5,938 bases of DNA from Achromobacter sp. (GTDB lineage Bacteria > Pseudomonadota > Gammaproteobacteria > Burkholderiales > Burkholderiaceae_B), in contig DMTA01000443.1 of the NCBI GenBank assembly GCA_003454835.1, positions 1 through 5,938 of the forward strand, in the 5' to 3' direction. The position numbers and the translations under genes were made by a program. This document shows positions 1 through 5,528 of the stretch, piece by piece. Under the pieces are notes generated by a model, which had not been told where the DNA came from, searched no databases, and saw only the letters and a list, made by a program, of their open reading frames with translations. Within the stretch, counting starts at the first letter, position 1. The number at the start of each line of letters is the position of its first letter.

Positions 1-2
1 CG

Positions 3-405
3 GGTGGCGCGGGTGGGGGCGGCGGTGGTGGTGGCGGGGGCGCGGCGGATATCAACCCCGGCGGGATCGATGGAACGGGCTACGGCGGAAATGGCGGTAA
101 TGGGGGAGAAGGTGGTCTGCCGGGTGGCGGCCGGCCGAGTTATGCAGGGGGCGGTGGCGGTGGCGGCGGCACCTACACCAACGGCGGGTCGCCGGGCGAT
201 GGATTAGTCAGCCCAATTCTGGGTGTAGGCGGATCAGGCGGTATCGCTGGCGGTGAGGCCGGTGTCGATGGTGGCATAGCCACCGAAGCAGTGTGGGCCG
301 GGGGTGGTGGAGGCGGCGGGGCGGCTGGCGGATCTGGCGGCAACGGGGGGCCAGGTTCTGGCTTTCTCGGCGGCCCCCCGGGCGGCGCCGGCGGAAACAG
401 CGGTC
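3..405 (+). repeat. Glycine-rich low-complexity segment of the autotransporter passenger
   Basis: About 130 codons made mostly of GGN in irregular Gly-Gly-X units (for example GGNGGNGGEGG and AGGSGGNGGPGSG), broken by short non-glycine stretches such as DINP, RPSYA, TYTN and DGLVSPIL. It sits directly before the beta-helix part of the passenger and continues past the left edge. The DNA has G runs of up to six bases (345-350) and a C run of six (374-379). The role is unknown; a flexible or filament-like surface extension is an inference. Confidence 0.85.
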
Positions 406-2840
406 ACGGCGTCCATGTCACCGGCGCCAACTCCGTCATCATCAATTCGGGCACGATCTCGCAGGGGCCGGCGAACCAGAACACCGCCATCAAGTATGCG
501 GCGACCGCCCACGATTCCACGCTGGTCCTGCAAGCCGGCAGTGAAATCATCGGTCTGGTCGACGCCACGGAGTCGGGCGGCAAGAACACGTTCAGGCTGG
601 ATGGCGGCGCGGCGCTGGCCTTTGATGTCAGCCTGATTGGAAGCGGCCCGCAGGCCCAGTACCTGGGCTTCAATGCCTTCGAAAAAACGTCCGTGGGAAC
701 CTGGACCCTGACGGGCGCGTCCAATCAGGCCATCATGCCCTGGACCCTGTCGGGCGGGTGGCTCGCGATCGCCGACGACGCCAGCCTGGGCGACGCCGCG
801 GTTGCCCTCACCTTTGACGGCGGCGGGCTGCAACTGGATGCCAATGTCCTATCGCAGCGCGACATGCAGTTTGCGGGAGACGGCGCCATCCGCACCGTGG
901 ACGGCACGACCTCCGTGATGCAGGGCGCGATCACCGGATCCGGCACGCTTACCAAGACCGGCGCCGGCACGTGGATCATCGACAGCGCCAATGCCTTTGG
1001 CGGCGCAACAGTGATTGACGACGGCGTGCTGCAACTGGGCGCGGGCCAGGGCATCGGATCGTTGGGCGCGGGCGTGATCGAGAACAACGCCGTCCTGGCC
1101 ATCGACCGCGCCGACGCGGTCATCCTGTCCAATGCCATATCGGGTACGGGCGAGCTGTGGCAGGCCGGTCCAGGCACGACGACGCTGACCGGGCCGCTCA
1201 CCTACACCGGCATCACCCGGGTGGACAACGGCATGCTGGTCATCGACGGCACCTCGTTGGGGCAGGCCGATCATGCAGTCGCCAGGGTGGTTGCCGCGAG
1301 CAGTGCGGGCCTGGGCGTGGCCAACGGCGGCACATTGGAAGGCTGGGTGGACGGATCGAATCTATCCATCGACGCGACGAGCAAATGGAACATCCTGACG
1401 GATGCGTCCAACCCCGCCTCCAACTCCGGGCAGGCGAACAATCTCAGCACCGTCAACGAACTTCGGCTGGCCGGCAGCGTCGCTTTTGCGCCGCCCGCTG
1501 AATGGACTAACGATGCCATCGGGCGCACGTTCACCGCCAACAATCTGGTGGGCGGCGGCGGCGAAGTGCAGTTGCACATGATTCCGACCACGGCGGGCAC
1601 CGTGGATTACCTGACCTTGAACGCGGGGGCGACGGGGTTGACCAACCTGGCGCTCAATACCGACAGCGGCTTTGGCGATCCGCTTCACGGCAACGGATTT
1701 CTGGTGGTCGAGGCGGGCGCCACCACGGACGGCGCGTTTCAGCTAACGCCAGGCCTGCCTCCGCGAGGCGGCGCGTTCCGCTACGTGCTGGCGCATGGCG
1801 CGCAGGATGGCTCACCGGACTTTGCCAACAACTGGTATTTGATCAGCGAAGTCCGCCCCGAAGTCTCCATTTACTCGCAGTTGGGCGGGCAAGCGTTGCG
1901 GCAGTCCGAGCTGGCGGTGGGAACGTTCAACGAACGCATGGGCGCCACCGAAACGCTGGCCCGTAAGGTGTATCCGTATGCCTGGGCCAGAACGCTGGGG
2001 GCCTGGGAGAACCGCGACGGCGCGCCGCGCGGCATCCTGCAGTCGCAAGTGGGAAGCCGCACGATGCTGGGCGGCCTGCAGGTGGGTACGGACCTGTTCG
2101 TGACCAACAAGGGCATCCGCCGCAACAGCCTGGGCGTGTTCGGCACGGCGATGGTGTCCCGCGCCCAGGTGGATCACTATCAGGCATCCACCCGTTCGAC
2201 GATCGACGCCGGTCGCAGCGATCAGACGATGTATGGCCTGGGGGCGTACTACACGATGATGGACGGCAAGGGCGGGTACGTCGACTTCGTCACGCAATTC
2301 AGCCGCTATGGCGTGAAGACCCAATCGCGCGGCGCGGAAGGCATGTCGTTGCAGACGTCGGGCTGGGGCGCGGCGCTGTCGGCCGAAGCCGGCAAGGCGT
2401 TCGACATTGGCGACGAGTCCAAAGGACTTCGACTCGAACCGCAGGCGCAGGTGATGGTCCAGCACGTCAAGCTGCGCGACGGCGATGACGATCTTGGCCA
2501 AGTGGCGTTGCCGGCATCGCGTGCGCTGCATTCGCGCGTCAGCCTGAAGCTGTCCAAAGCCTGGGGCGAGCAGGACGACGCGCAGAACCACGGCTGGGTG
2601 ATGTTGAGCTACCGGCACACGCTGGGGGAATCGTCCAGCGAATACCAGACGCTCACGCAAGGCGACATCGCATTTGAGAACAAGCTGGACGGTTCGCGCG
2701 TGGGGCTGTCGGCAGGCTATGACCGGCGGGCGGGCAAGAATACGTTCGTCAATGTGCAGCTCAATGCCGAACAGGGATTGGGCGGCGCATCGGGCTTGCG
2801 GGCGGTGGGCGGCTCGATGGGGATCAAGTATCTGTTCTAG
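3..2840 (+). CDS. Autotransporter (type Va secretion) with Gly-rich passenger, 5'-partial
   Basis: A self-secreting surface protein: a C-terminal beta-barrel inserts in the outer membrane and exports the passenger. The frame is open from position 3 to the TAG at 2838-2840 (945 visible residues), so the GTG at 291 is only an internal codon. The signal peptide and start lie upstream of the window. Domain order: a Gly-rich segment (about 3-405); beta-helix sequence beginning near HGVHVTGANSVIINSGTIS; three passenger-associated repeats (about 681-1250); a pertactin/AC_1-like autochaperone region (about 1440-1850); a short helical linker (ALRQSELAVGTFNERM); then a barrel of about 290 residues from YPYAWARTLG. 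It ends in GIKYLF, the aromatic terminus recognised by the Bam machinery. I find no cysteine in the visible protein, as is usual for autotransporter passengers. Barrel and repeats make the family firm. The passenger's function (adhesin or other) cannot be read; no protease or lipase motif is evident. Confidence 0.93.
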   Translation, partial: GGAGGGGGGGGGGAADINPGGIDGTGYGGNGGNGGEGGLPGGGRPSYAGGGGGGGGTYTNGGSPGDGLVSPILGVGGSGGIAGGEAGVDGGIATEAVWAGGGGGGGAAGGSGGNGGPGSGFLGGPPGGAGGNSGHGVHVTGANSVIINSGTISQGPANQNTAIKYAATAHDSTLVLQAGSEIIGLVDATESGGKNTFRLDGGAALAFDVSLIGSGPQAQYLGFNAFEKTSVGTWTLTGASNQAIMPWTLSGGWLAIADDASLGDAAVALTFDGGGLQLDANVLSQRDMQFAGDGAIRTVDGTTSVMQGAITGSGTLTKTGAGTWIIDSANAFGGATVIDDGVLQLGAGQGIGSLGAGVIENNAVLAIDRADAVILSNAISGTGELWQAGPGTTTLTGPLTYTGITRVDNGMLVIDGTSLGQADHAVARVVAASSAGLGVANGGTLEGWVDGSNLSIDATSKWNILTDASNPASNSGQANNLSTVNELRLAGSVAFAPPAEWTNDAIGRTFTANNLVGGGGEVQLHMIPTTAGTVDYLTLNAGATGLTNLALNTDSGFGDPLHGNGFLVVEAGATTDGAFQLTPGLPPRGGAFRYVLAHGAQDGSPDFANNWYLISEVRPEVSIYSQLGGQALRQSELAVGTFNERMGATETLARKVYPYAWARTLGAWENRDGAPRGILQSQVGSRTMLGGLQVGTDLFVTNKGIRRNSLGVFGTAMVSRAQVDHYQASTRSTIDAGRSDQTMYGLGAYYTMMDGKGGYVDFVTQFSRYGVKTQSRGAEGMSLQTSGWGAALSAEAGKAFDIGDESKGLRLEPQAQVMVQHVKLRDGDDDLGQVALPASRALHSRVSLKLSKAWGEQDDAQNHGWVMLSYRHTLGESSSEYQTLTQGDIAFENKLDGSRVGLSAGYDRRAGKNTFVNVQLNAEQGLGGASGLRAVGGSMGIKYLF
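681..1250 (+). repeat. Three passenger-associated transport repeats (PATR) in the autotransporter
   Basis: Three diverged copies of the autotransporter repeat whose usual form is roughly K-T-G-x-G-T-x-x-L-x-G-x-x-x-Y-x-G-x-T-x-x-x-x-G-x-L-x-L. Copy 1 starts near 681 (EKTSVGTWTLTGASNQ). Copy 2 runs about 924-1040 (TLTKTGAGTWIIDSANAF followed by GGATVIDDGVLQLG) and is closest to the family pattern. Copy 3 runs about 1134-1250 (GPGTTTLTGPLTYTG then ITRVDNGMLVIDG). In this family the repeats form beta-helix coils and are linked to efficient passenger secretion. Boundaries are approximate. Confidence 0.75.
1968..2840 (+). other. Autotransporter C-terminal beta-barrel domain
   Basis: About 290 residues with alternating hydrophobic and polar strands, as in 12-stranded autotransporter translocators. 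Recognisable pieces are YPYAWARTLGAWENRDG (first strand), TMLGGLQVGTDLF, GVFGTAMVSRAQVDHY, TMYGLGAYYTMMDGKGGYVD, SGWGAALSAEAGKAFDIG, LEPQAQVMVQHVKL, SRVSLKLSKAW and the final GGSMGIKYLF. The preceding helix (SQLGGQALRQSELAVGTFNERM) would thread the pore. The start of the domain is estimated. Confidence 0.85.
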
Positions 2841-2920
2841 CGCTCGCAGATCGGGATCTTGCGCATGATCCGTCCAATCGAGGTTTTTGCCTCGTGCGGG
2901 CAAAGCGCGCCAAGCCATTG

Positions 2921-2956
2921 AAGTGCCCGCCCCGCGTTCATGCGGGGCGGGCACTT
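2921..2956. terminator. Bidirectional hairpin terminator between convergent genes
   Basis: A perfect 15-bp inverted repeat, AAGTGCCCGCCCCGC / GCGGGGCGGGCACTT, with a 6-base loop (GTTCAT). It lies 80 bases after the autotransporter stop and 8 bases beyond the stop of the minus-strand small gene, as expected for a terminator shared by convergent genes. The T tract is short on both strands (CTTTCC on +, CTTCAATG on -), so it is not a textbook intrinsic terminator, but the stem is very stable. The rest of 2841-2964 holds only weak structure, such as a 5-bp stem at 2879-2894. Confidence 0.75.
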
Positions 2957-2964
2957 TCCGTTGG

Positions 2965-3210
2965 CTAGTCGTCCAGTGAAGGCACGGTGCCGATCTGCAT
3001 CAGGATGCGCGGCGATTCCATGTCGCCGGTTTCCTTGTCGATCATGACCTCATAGGCCGCGACGCCGGCAAATTTGGAAGCCATGGAATTGGCGATGCGG
3101 ATAGCACCGAATTCGCTGCTGGCCGGGCGGATTTCCCCGGGGGCGACGCCATTGGCGGCGGCGCGGTAGGGAACGACGATGTACTGAACGAGATGAGCTG
3201 CTTCTGACAC
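2965..3210 (-). CDS. Small conserved-looking protein of unknown function, 81 aa, candidate SOS-regulated gene
   Basis: I do not recognise this gene by name. The product is soluble, with no signal peptide or membrane segment and no cysteine. The apparent layout is a first strand (HLVQYIVVPYRAA), a proline/glycine turn (GVAPGEIRP), a helix (SSEFGAIRIANSMASKFAGV), then two strands (AAYEVMIDKETGD and PRILMQIGTVP) and an acidic tail (SLDD). This alpha/beta pattern resembles small uncharacterised proteobacterial proteins I recall only loosely. It has the length of DinI but no evident sequence similarity. Coding is supported by C/G-rich third positions, a GTG start with an AGGGGAGA ribosome binding site 6 bases upstream, and a good terminator. 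It is transcribed alone, divergently from the catabolic operon. The LexA-like box at 3264-3283 suggests DNA-damage control. Existence of the gene is fairly sure; its function is unknown. Confidence 0.8.
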   Translation of the reverse strand: MSEAAHLVQYIVVPYRAAANGVAPGEIRPASSEFGAIRIANSMASKFAGVAAYEVMIDKETGDMESPRILMQIGTVPSLDD

Positions 3211-3216
3211 AGGAAT

Positions 3217-3224
3217 TCTCCCCT
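3217..3224 (-). promoter_or_regulatory. Ribosome binding site fixing the GTG start of the small minus-strand gene
   Basis: The minus strand reads AGGGGAGA, then 6 bases (ATTCCT), then GTG at 3210-3208. Strength and spacing are good, and they decide the non-ATG start, since no ATG lies nearby in frame. Confidence 0.75.
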
Positions 3225-3249
3225 GGACGACAGTTTTTCGGGCGAGCGC

Positions 3250-3258
3250 AATGTATCA
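3250..3258 (-). promoter_or_regulatory. Candidate extended -10 promoter element for the small minus-strand gene
   Basis: The minus strand reads TGATACATT, which fits the extended -10 form TG-n-TAnnnT. Transcription would start near 3243, giving a leader of about 33 bases before the GTG. A possible -35 (TGTACA, 3275-3280) lies 19 bp upstream, which is long, so it may rely on the extended -10. The LexA-like box would then span roughly -21 to -40, a blocking position. Predicted by eye. Confidence 0.4.
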
Positions 3259-3263
3259 CGTCG

Positions 3264-3283
3264 CACTGTGTTTTTGTACAGTA
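3264..3283 (-). promoter_or_regulatory. LexA-type SOS box
   Basis: The minus strand reads TACTGTACAAAAACACAGTG. This holds the exact CTGT-N8-ACAG core (3281-3278 and 3269-3266) of the LexA operator used in gamma- and betaproteobacteria. The left flank (TACTGT) is consensus and the spacer is AT-rich; the right flank ends TG instead of TA. The box is 54 bp from the GTG of the small minus-strand gene and overlaps its predicted promoter. It is about 140 bp from the dioxygenase start, so control of the small gene is the natural reading. One short operator can arise by chance, but match quality and placement are both good. Confidence 0.65.
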
Positions 3284-3354
3284 TTTTTGCTGTGATCGCC
3301 AAGTATTTTGCGAAGCGACCTCGCCGTTCAAGGAAAACCCCTAGCGTTTCGCCA

Positions 3355-3384
3355 TTGCCCGGCCTCCAGCCCCACGCTTAGTAT
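3355..3384 (+). promoter_or_regulatory. Candidate promoter of the dioxygenase operon
   Basis: TTGCCC (3355-3360) and TAGTAT (3379-3384) are separated by 18 bp, each matching the sigma-70 consensus at four of six positions. Transcription would start near 3391, giving a leader of about 35 bases. TATAAA at 3406-3411 is a better -10 by sequence, but would place the start on the ribosome binding site. Predicted by eye. Confidence 0.3.
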
Positions 3385-3394
3385 TTTCGAAAAT
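3383..3394. promoter_or_regulatory. Perfect 12-bp palindrome, candidate operator 1
   Basis: ATTTTCGAAAAT is its own reverse complement. It overlaps the predicted -10 and transcription start of the dioxygenase operon, where a repressor would act. The GntR-family regulator at the end of the operon is the obvious candidate ligand, but this is inference. Confidence 0.4.
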
Positions 3395-3401
3395 CCTCAG
3401 C

Positions 3402-3413
3402 GTTTTATAAAAC
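3402..3413. promoter_or_regulatory. Perfect 12-bp palindrome, candidate operator 2
   Basis: GTTTTATAAAAC is its own reverse complement and lies directly before the ribosome binding site of the dioxygenase gene. Its centre is 19 bp from that of the palindrome at 3383-3394, close to two helical turns. The two share the TTTT...AAAA arms but differ in the core (CG versus AT). Confidence 0.4.
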
Positions 3414-3414
3414 C

Positions 3415-3419
3415 AGGGG
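3415..3419 (+). promoter_or_regulatory. Ribosome binding site of the dioxygenase gene
   Basis: AGGGG with a 6-base gap to the ATG at 3426. It supports this start, which also fits the family N-terminus. Confidence 0.65.
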
Positions 3420-3425
3420 CACGGA

Positions 3426-4550
3426 ATGGAAGCTAACCGCTACGACGCCTACCGCGAAGACACCGCGGGCCGCGCCAATGTGGCCGACTCGCCGGAGCGG
3501 GTGGCCTATTACCAGGAGCTGGCGCGGCTGGAGACCGGCGCGCTGTGGACGGTGGCGAACAAGATCGAGCCGTGGGCGCCGCGCTCGGCATCCGTGCCCG
3601 TGGTCTGGCGCTACCAGGACCTGCGCGGTCACGTGCTGCGGTCCGCCGAACTGGTGTCCCCCGAAGAGGCGGGCCGTCGCGTCATCTACCTGAACAATCC
3701 CGGCCGGCGCGATGTTGCGGCGGCGGTGGGTTGGCTGTATTCCGGGCTGCAGGTGATGCGGCCGGGCGAGCTGGCCTCGGCGCACGCCCACACGCATTCG
3801 GCGCTGCGCTTCATCATGGAAGGGCAGGGCGCGTTCACGGTCGTGGACGGCCACAAGATGACGCTGGGCGCGAATGATTTTGTGTTGACGCCAAACGGCA
3901 CGTGGCACGAGCACGGCGTGGCCGAGGACGGCACCACCTGCATCTGGCAGGACGGCCTGGATATCCCGCTGGTCAATGCGCTGGAAGCGGGCTTTTATGC
4001 GGTGCATCCGGATCTGAACCAGACCGTCACGCATCCGGTGGACGACACCAGCGGCGCATGGGGCGGCGTGGCGCTGCGGCCGCAGGTGTCCGGATGGACC
4101 AAGCCGTATTCCCCGCTCTTCAAGTACGAATGGGAGCCCACGTACGAGGCGTTACGCCGCTACGCGCGCACCACGGCGGGCAGTCCCTACGACGGCATCC
4201 TGCTGGAATACGTCAATCCGGCGACGGGCGGCCCCGTCATGCCGACAATTGGCGCCAGCATGCAGCTGCTGCGTCCCGGCGAGCACACAAAGGCGCACCG
4301 GCACACGGGCAGCTTCATCTATCAGGTGGCCAAGGGCAGCGGCTTTTCGGTCATCGACGGCAAGCGCTACGACTGGACTGAGCGCGACATCTTCTGCGTG
4401 CCGTCCTGGGCCATCCACGAACACGCCAACCTGTCGTCCAACGACGACGCATGCCTCTTCTGTTTCAACGACCTGCCCGTCATGCGCTCGCTGGCCCTGT
4501 ACCGCGAGGAAGCGGTGCAGGACAACGGCGGCCATCAGCAGCTGATCTAG
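3426..4550 (+). CDS. Gentisate 1,2-dioxygenase-family bicupin ring-cleavage dioxygenase
   Basis: A 374-residue cytosolic Fe(II) extradiol-type dioxygenase. Gentisate 1,2-dioxygenase inserts O2 into gentisate to give maleylpyruvate; relatives cleave salicylate or 1-hydroxy-2-naphthoate. Two cupins are visible. The N-terminal one has AHAHTHSALRFIMEGQG (about 119-135) and TPNGTWHEHG (155-164), giving likely iron ligands His120, His122 and His161, and Arg128 as a probable carboxylate-binding residue. The C-terminal one has AHRHTGSFIYQV (290-301) and VPSWAIHEHAN (325-335). Between them is the family block SPYDGILLEYVNPATGGPVMP. Length matches family members of about 340-370 residues. It is followed after 66 bp by an FAH-family hydrolase and then a GntR regulator, a normal aromatic-catabolism context. 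The exact substrate is open: no isomerase is seen, and Val86 stands where I recall true gentisate enzymes having His. If gentisate is confirmed, the usual symbols would be gtdA or nagI. Confidence 0.88.
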   Translation: MEANRYDAYREDTAGRANVADSPERVAYYQELARLETGALWTVANKIEPWAPRSASVPVVWRYQDLRGHVLRSAELVSPEEAGRRVIYLNNPGRRDVAAAVGWLYSGLQVMRPGELASAHAHTHSALRFIMEGQGAFTVVDGHKMTLGANDFVLTPNGTWHEHGVAEDGTTCIWQDGLDIPLVNALEAGFYAVHPDLNQTVTHPVDDTSGAWGGVALRPQVSGWTKPYSPLFKYEWEPTYEALRRYARTTAGSPYDGILLEYVNPATGGPVMPTIGASMQLLRPGEHTKAHRHTGSFIYQVAKGSGFSVIDGKRYDWTERDIFCVPSWAIHEHANLSSNDDACLFCFNDLPVMRSLALYREEAVQDNGGHQQLI

Positions 4551-4562
4551 TTTCCGAACGCA

Positions 4563-4587
4563 AACCGCCGCGCTGCTGCGGCCGGTT
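4563..4587 (+). other. Intercistronic hairpin between dioxygenase and hydrolase genes
   Basis: AACCG-CCGC, a 6-base loop (GCTGCT), then GCGG, one bulged C and CGGTT: nine pairs with one bulge. It begins 12 bases after the dioxygenase stop, with no T tract after it. It is more likely an mRNA-stabilising or attenuating element than a full terminator. It could also be incidental in GC-rich DNA. Confidence 0.35.
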
Positions 4588-4605
4588 CCACAACCTTTGA
4601 CCTTC

Positions 4606-4610
4606 TGGAG
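4606..4610 (+). promoter_or_regulatory. Ribosome binding site of the FAH-family gene
   Basis: TGGAG with a 6-base gap to ATG at 4617. It supports the MRLVTFR start, the usual N-terminus of this family. Confidence 0.6.
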
Positions 4611-4616
4611 TTCCCG

Positions 4617-5528
4617 ATGCGCCTGGTGACCTTTCGCGCTCATCCCACCGCCGCCGCCCGACTGGGCGTGCTCGTCGACGGTTACGTGGTCGATCTTTTC
4701 CTGCTGGGCCAAGAAGGCGGGGTGGACCTGCCCGACGACATGCTGGAGTTCATCGACCTGGGGCCGGTGGCAGTCGCGCAGGCGACACGTCTGCTGGACA
4801 CGTTCCGCGGCAACTGGCCAGTGGGCAGCGCGGTGCCGCAGGAGAACGTGAAGCTGCTGGCGCCCATCCCGCGTCCGCGCAAGAACATCTTCGGCATCGG
4901 CCTGAACTATGTGGAGCACGTGGCCGAGTCCAGCCGCACGCTGGACACGTCGGCTGACCTGCCCAAACAGCCGGTGATCTTTTCCAAGCCGCCCACTACG
5001 GTGATCGGGCCGGGCGACGCCATCGAACACAACGCGAAAATCACGCAGCAGCTGGACTGGGAAGTCGAGCTGGCGGTAATCATCGGCCGGCGCGCGTCGC
5101 GCGTGGCCGAGGCCGATGCGCTGTCCTACGTGTTCGGCTACAGCGTGATGCTGGACATGAGCGCGCGCGATTGCCGCCGGGCGGGGCAATGGATCTATTC
5201 CAAGGGGCAGGACACGTATGCGCCGTTCGGTCCGTGCATCGTGACCGCGGACGAGATTCCCGATCCGCAGGTGCTGGACCTGTGGTTGACGGTCAACGGC
5301 GAAAAGAAGCAGGGATCGAACACGCGACACATGCTGTTCAAGGTGCCGTTCCTGATCTCCGACATCAGCGCCGGCATCACGCTGGAGCCGGGCGACATCA
5401 TCGCCACCGGCACGCCGGAGGGCGTGGGCGCCGGCCGCAAGCCGCAGGAATTCCTGTGGCCGGGCGATGTGGTCGTGGCGTGCGTGGAAGGCATCGGCAC
5501 GCTGCGCCACCCGGTGGTGGCTGTCTAG
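4617..5528 (+). CDS. Fumarylacetoacetate hydrolase-family protein (likely fumarylpyruvate or maleylpyruvate hydrolase)
   Basis: A 303-residue cytosolic Mg/Mn enzyme that cleaves a C-C bond in an acylpyruvate. In a gentisate pathway it would split fumarylpyruvate into fumarate and pyruvate. It has the N-terminal domain common in bacterial members (1-75, MRLVTFR...GVLVDG) and then the catalytic fold from about 80. Visible motifs: GLNYVEHVAE (95-104), where His101 and Glu104 match the catalytic His-Glu dyad of human FAHD1; VIFSKPPTTVIGPGDAI (120-136); DWEVELAVIIG (147-157) with metal ligands Glu149 and Glu151; GYSVMLDMSARD (174-185) with metal ligand Asp180; Lys196 in YSKGQDTYAPFGPCIV; and TGTPEGVGAGRKP (264-276). 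All key residues are present, so it should be active. It sits between the dioxygenase and the regulator. The family includes isomerases and decarboxylases as well as hydrolases, so the precise reaction comes from context. Confidence 0.88.
   Translation: MRLVTFRAHPTAAARLGVLVDGYVVDLFLLGQEGGVDLPDDMLEFIDLGPVAVAQATRLLDTFRGNWPVGSAVPQENVKLLAPIPRPRKNIFGIGLNYVEHVAESSRTLDTSADLPKQPVIFSKPPTTVIGPGDAIEHNAKITQQLDWEVELAVIIGRRASRVAEADALSYVFGYSVMLDMSARDCRRAGQWIYSKGQDTYAPFGPCIVTADEIPDPQVLDLWLTVNGEKKQGSNTRHMLFKVPFLISDISAGITLEPGDIIATGTPEGVGAGRKPQEFLWPGDVVVACVEGIGTLRHPVVAV

Noticed and set aside
2..41. Possible G-quadruplex or phase-variable G tract in the Gly-rich DNA
   Set aside because: The runs of three or more G are separated by one loop of about 16 bases and no homopolymer exceeds six. 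The G-richness follows from Gly codons, so there is no specific support.
4..207. Open frame of 67 codons on the + strand at the left edge
   Set aside because: It is out of frame with the glycine-rich autotransporter coding sequence and only reflects the GGN repeats.
291..293. GTG as the start of the autotransporter
   Set aside because: The frame is open upstream to the window edge with the same Gly-rich composition, there is no ribosome binding site in front, and no signal peptide follows.
2841..2896. Second terminator right after the autotransporter stop
   Set aside because: Only weak stems were found (an imperfect GATC-centred one and a 5-bp stem at 2879-2894), with no T tract after the stem. 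The 2921-2956 hairpin is far stronger.
1812..2954. Long minus-strand open frame (380 codons) opposite the autotransporter barrel
   Set aside because: Low-complexity Arg/Ala/His-rich product, antisense to the conserved barrel, with no ribosome binding site or motif. Shadow frame.
3042..3331. Two other minus-strand open frames overlapping the small gene and its upstream region
   Set aside because: They lack suitable ribosome binding sites, run through the promoter region and give Arg/Ser/Pro-rich products. The 2965-3210 frame has the better start, codon use and context.
3233..3420. CRISPR array, attachment site or IS end in the AT-rich intergenic region
   Set aside because: Only short 8-base repeats and two palindromes are present. 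There are no regular repeat-spacer units, transposase fragments, tRNA ends or target duplications.
4152..5510. Long open frame on the minus strand (452 codons) opposite the dioxygenase and hydrolase genes
   Set aside because: Its translation is rich in Arg, Ala, His and Gln with no domain, and it lies antisense to two well-supported enzymes. It is a usual shadow of GC-rich coding DNA.
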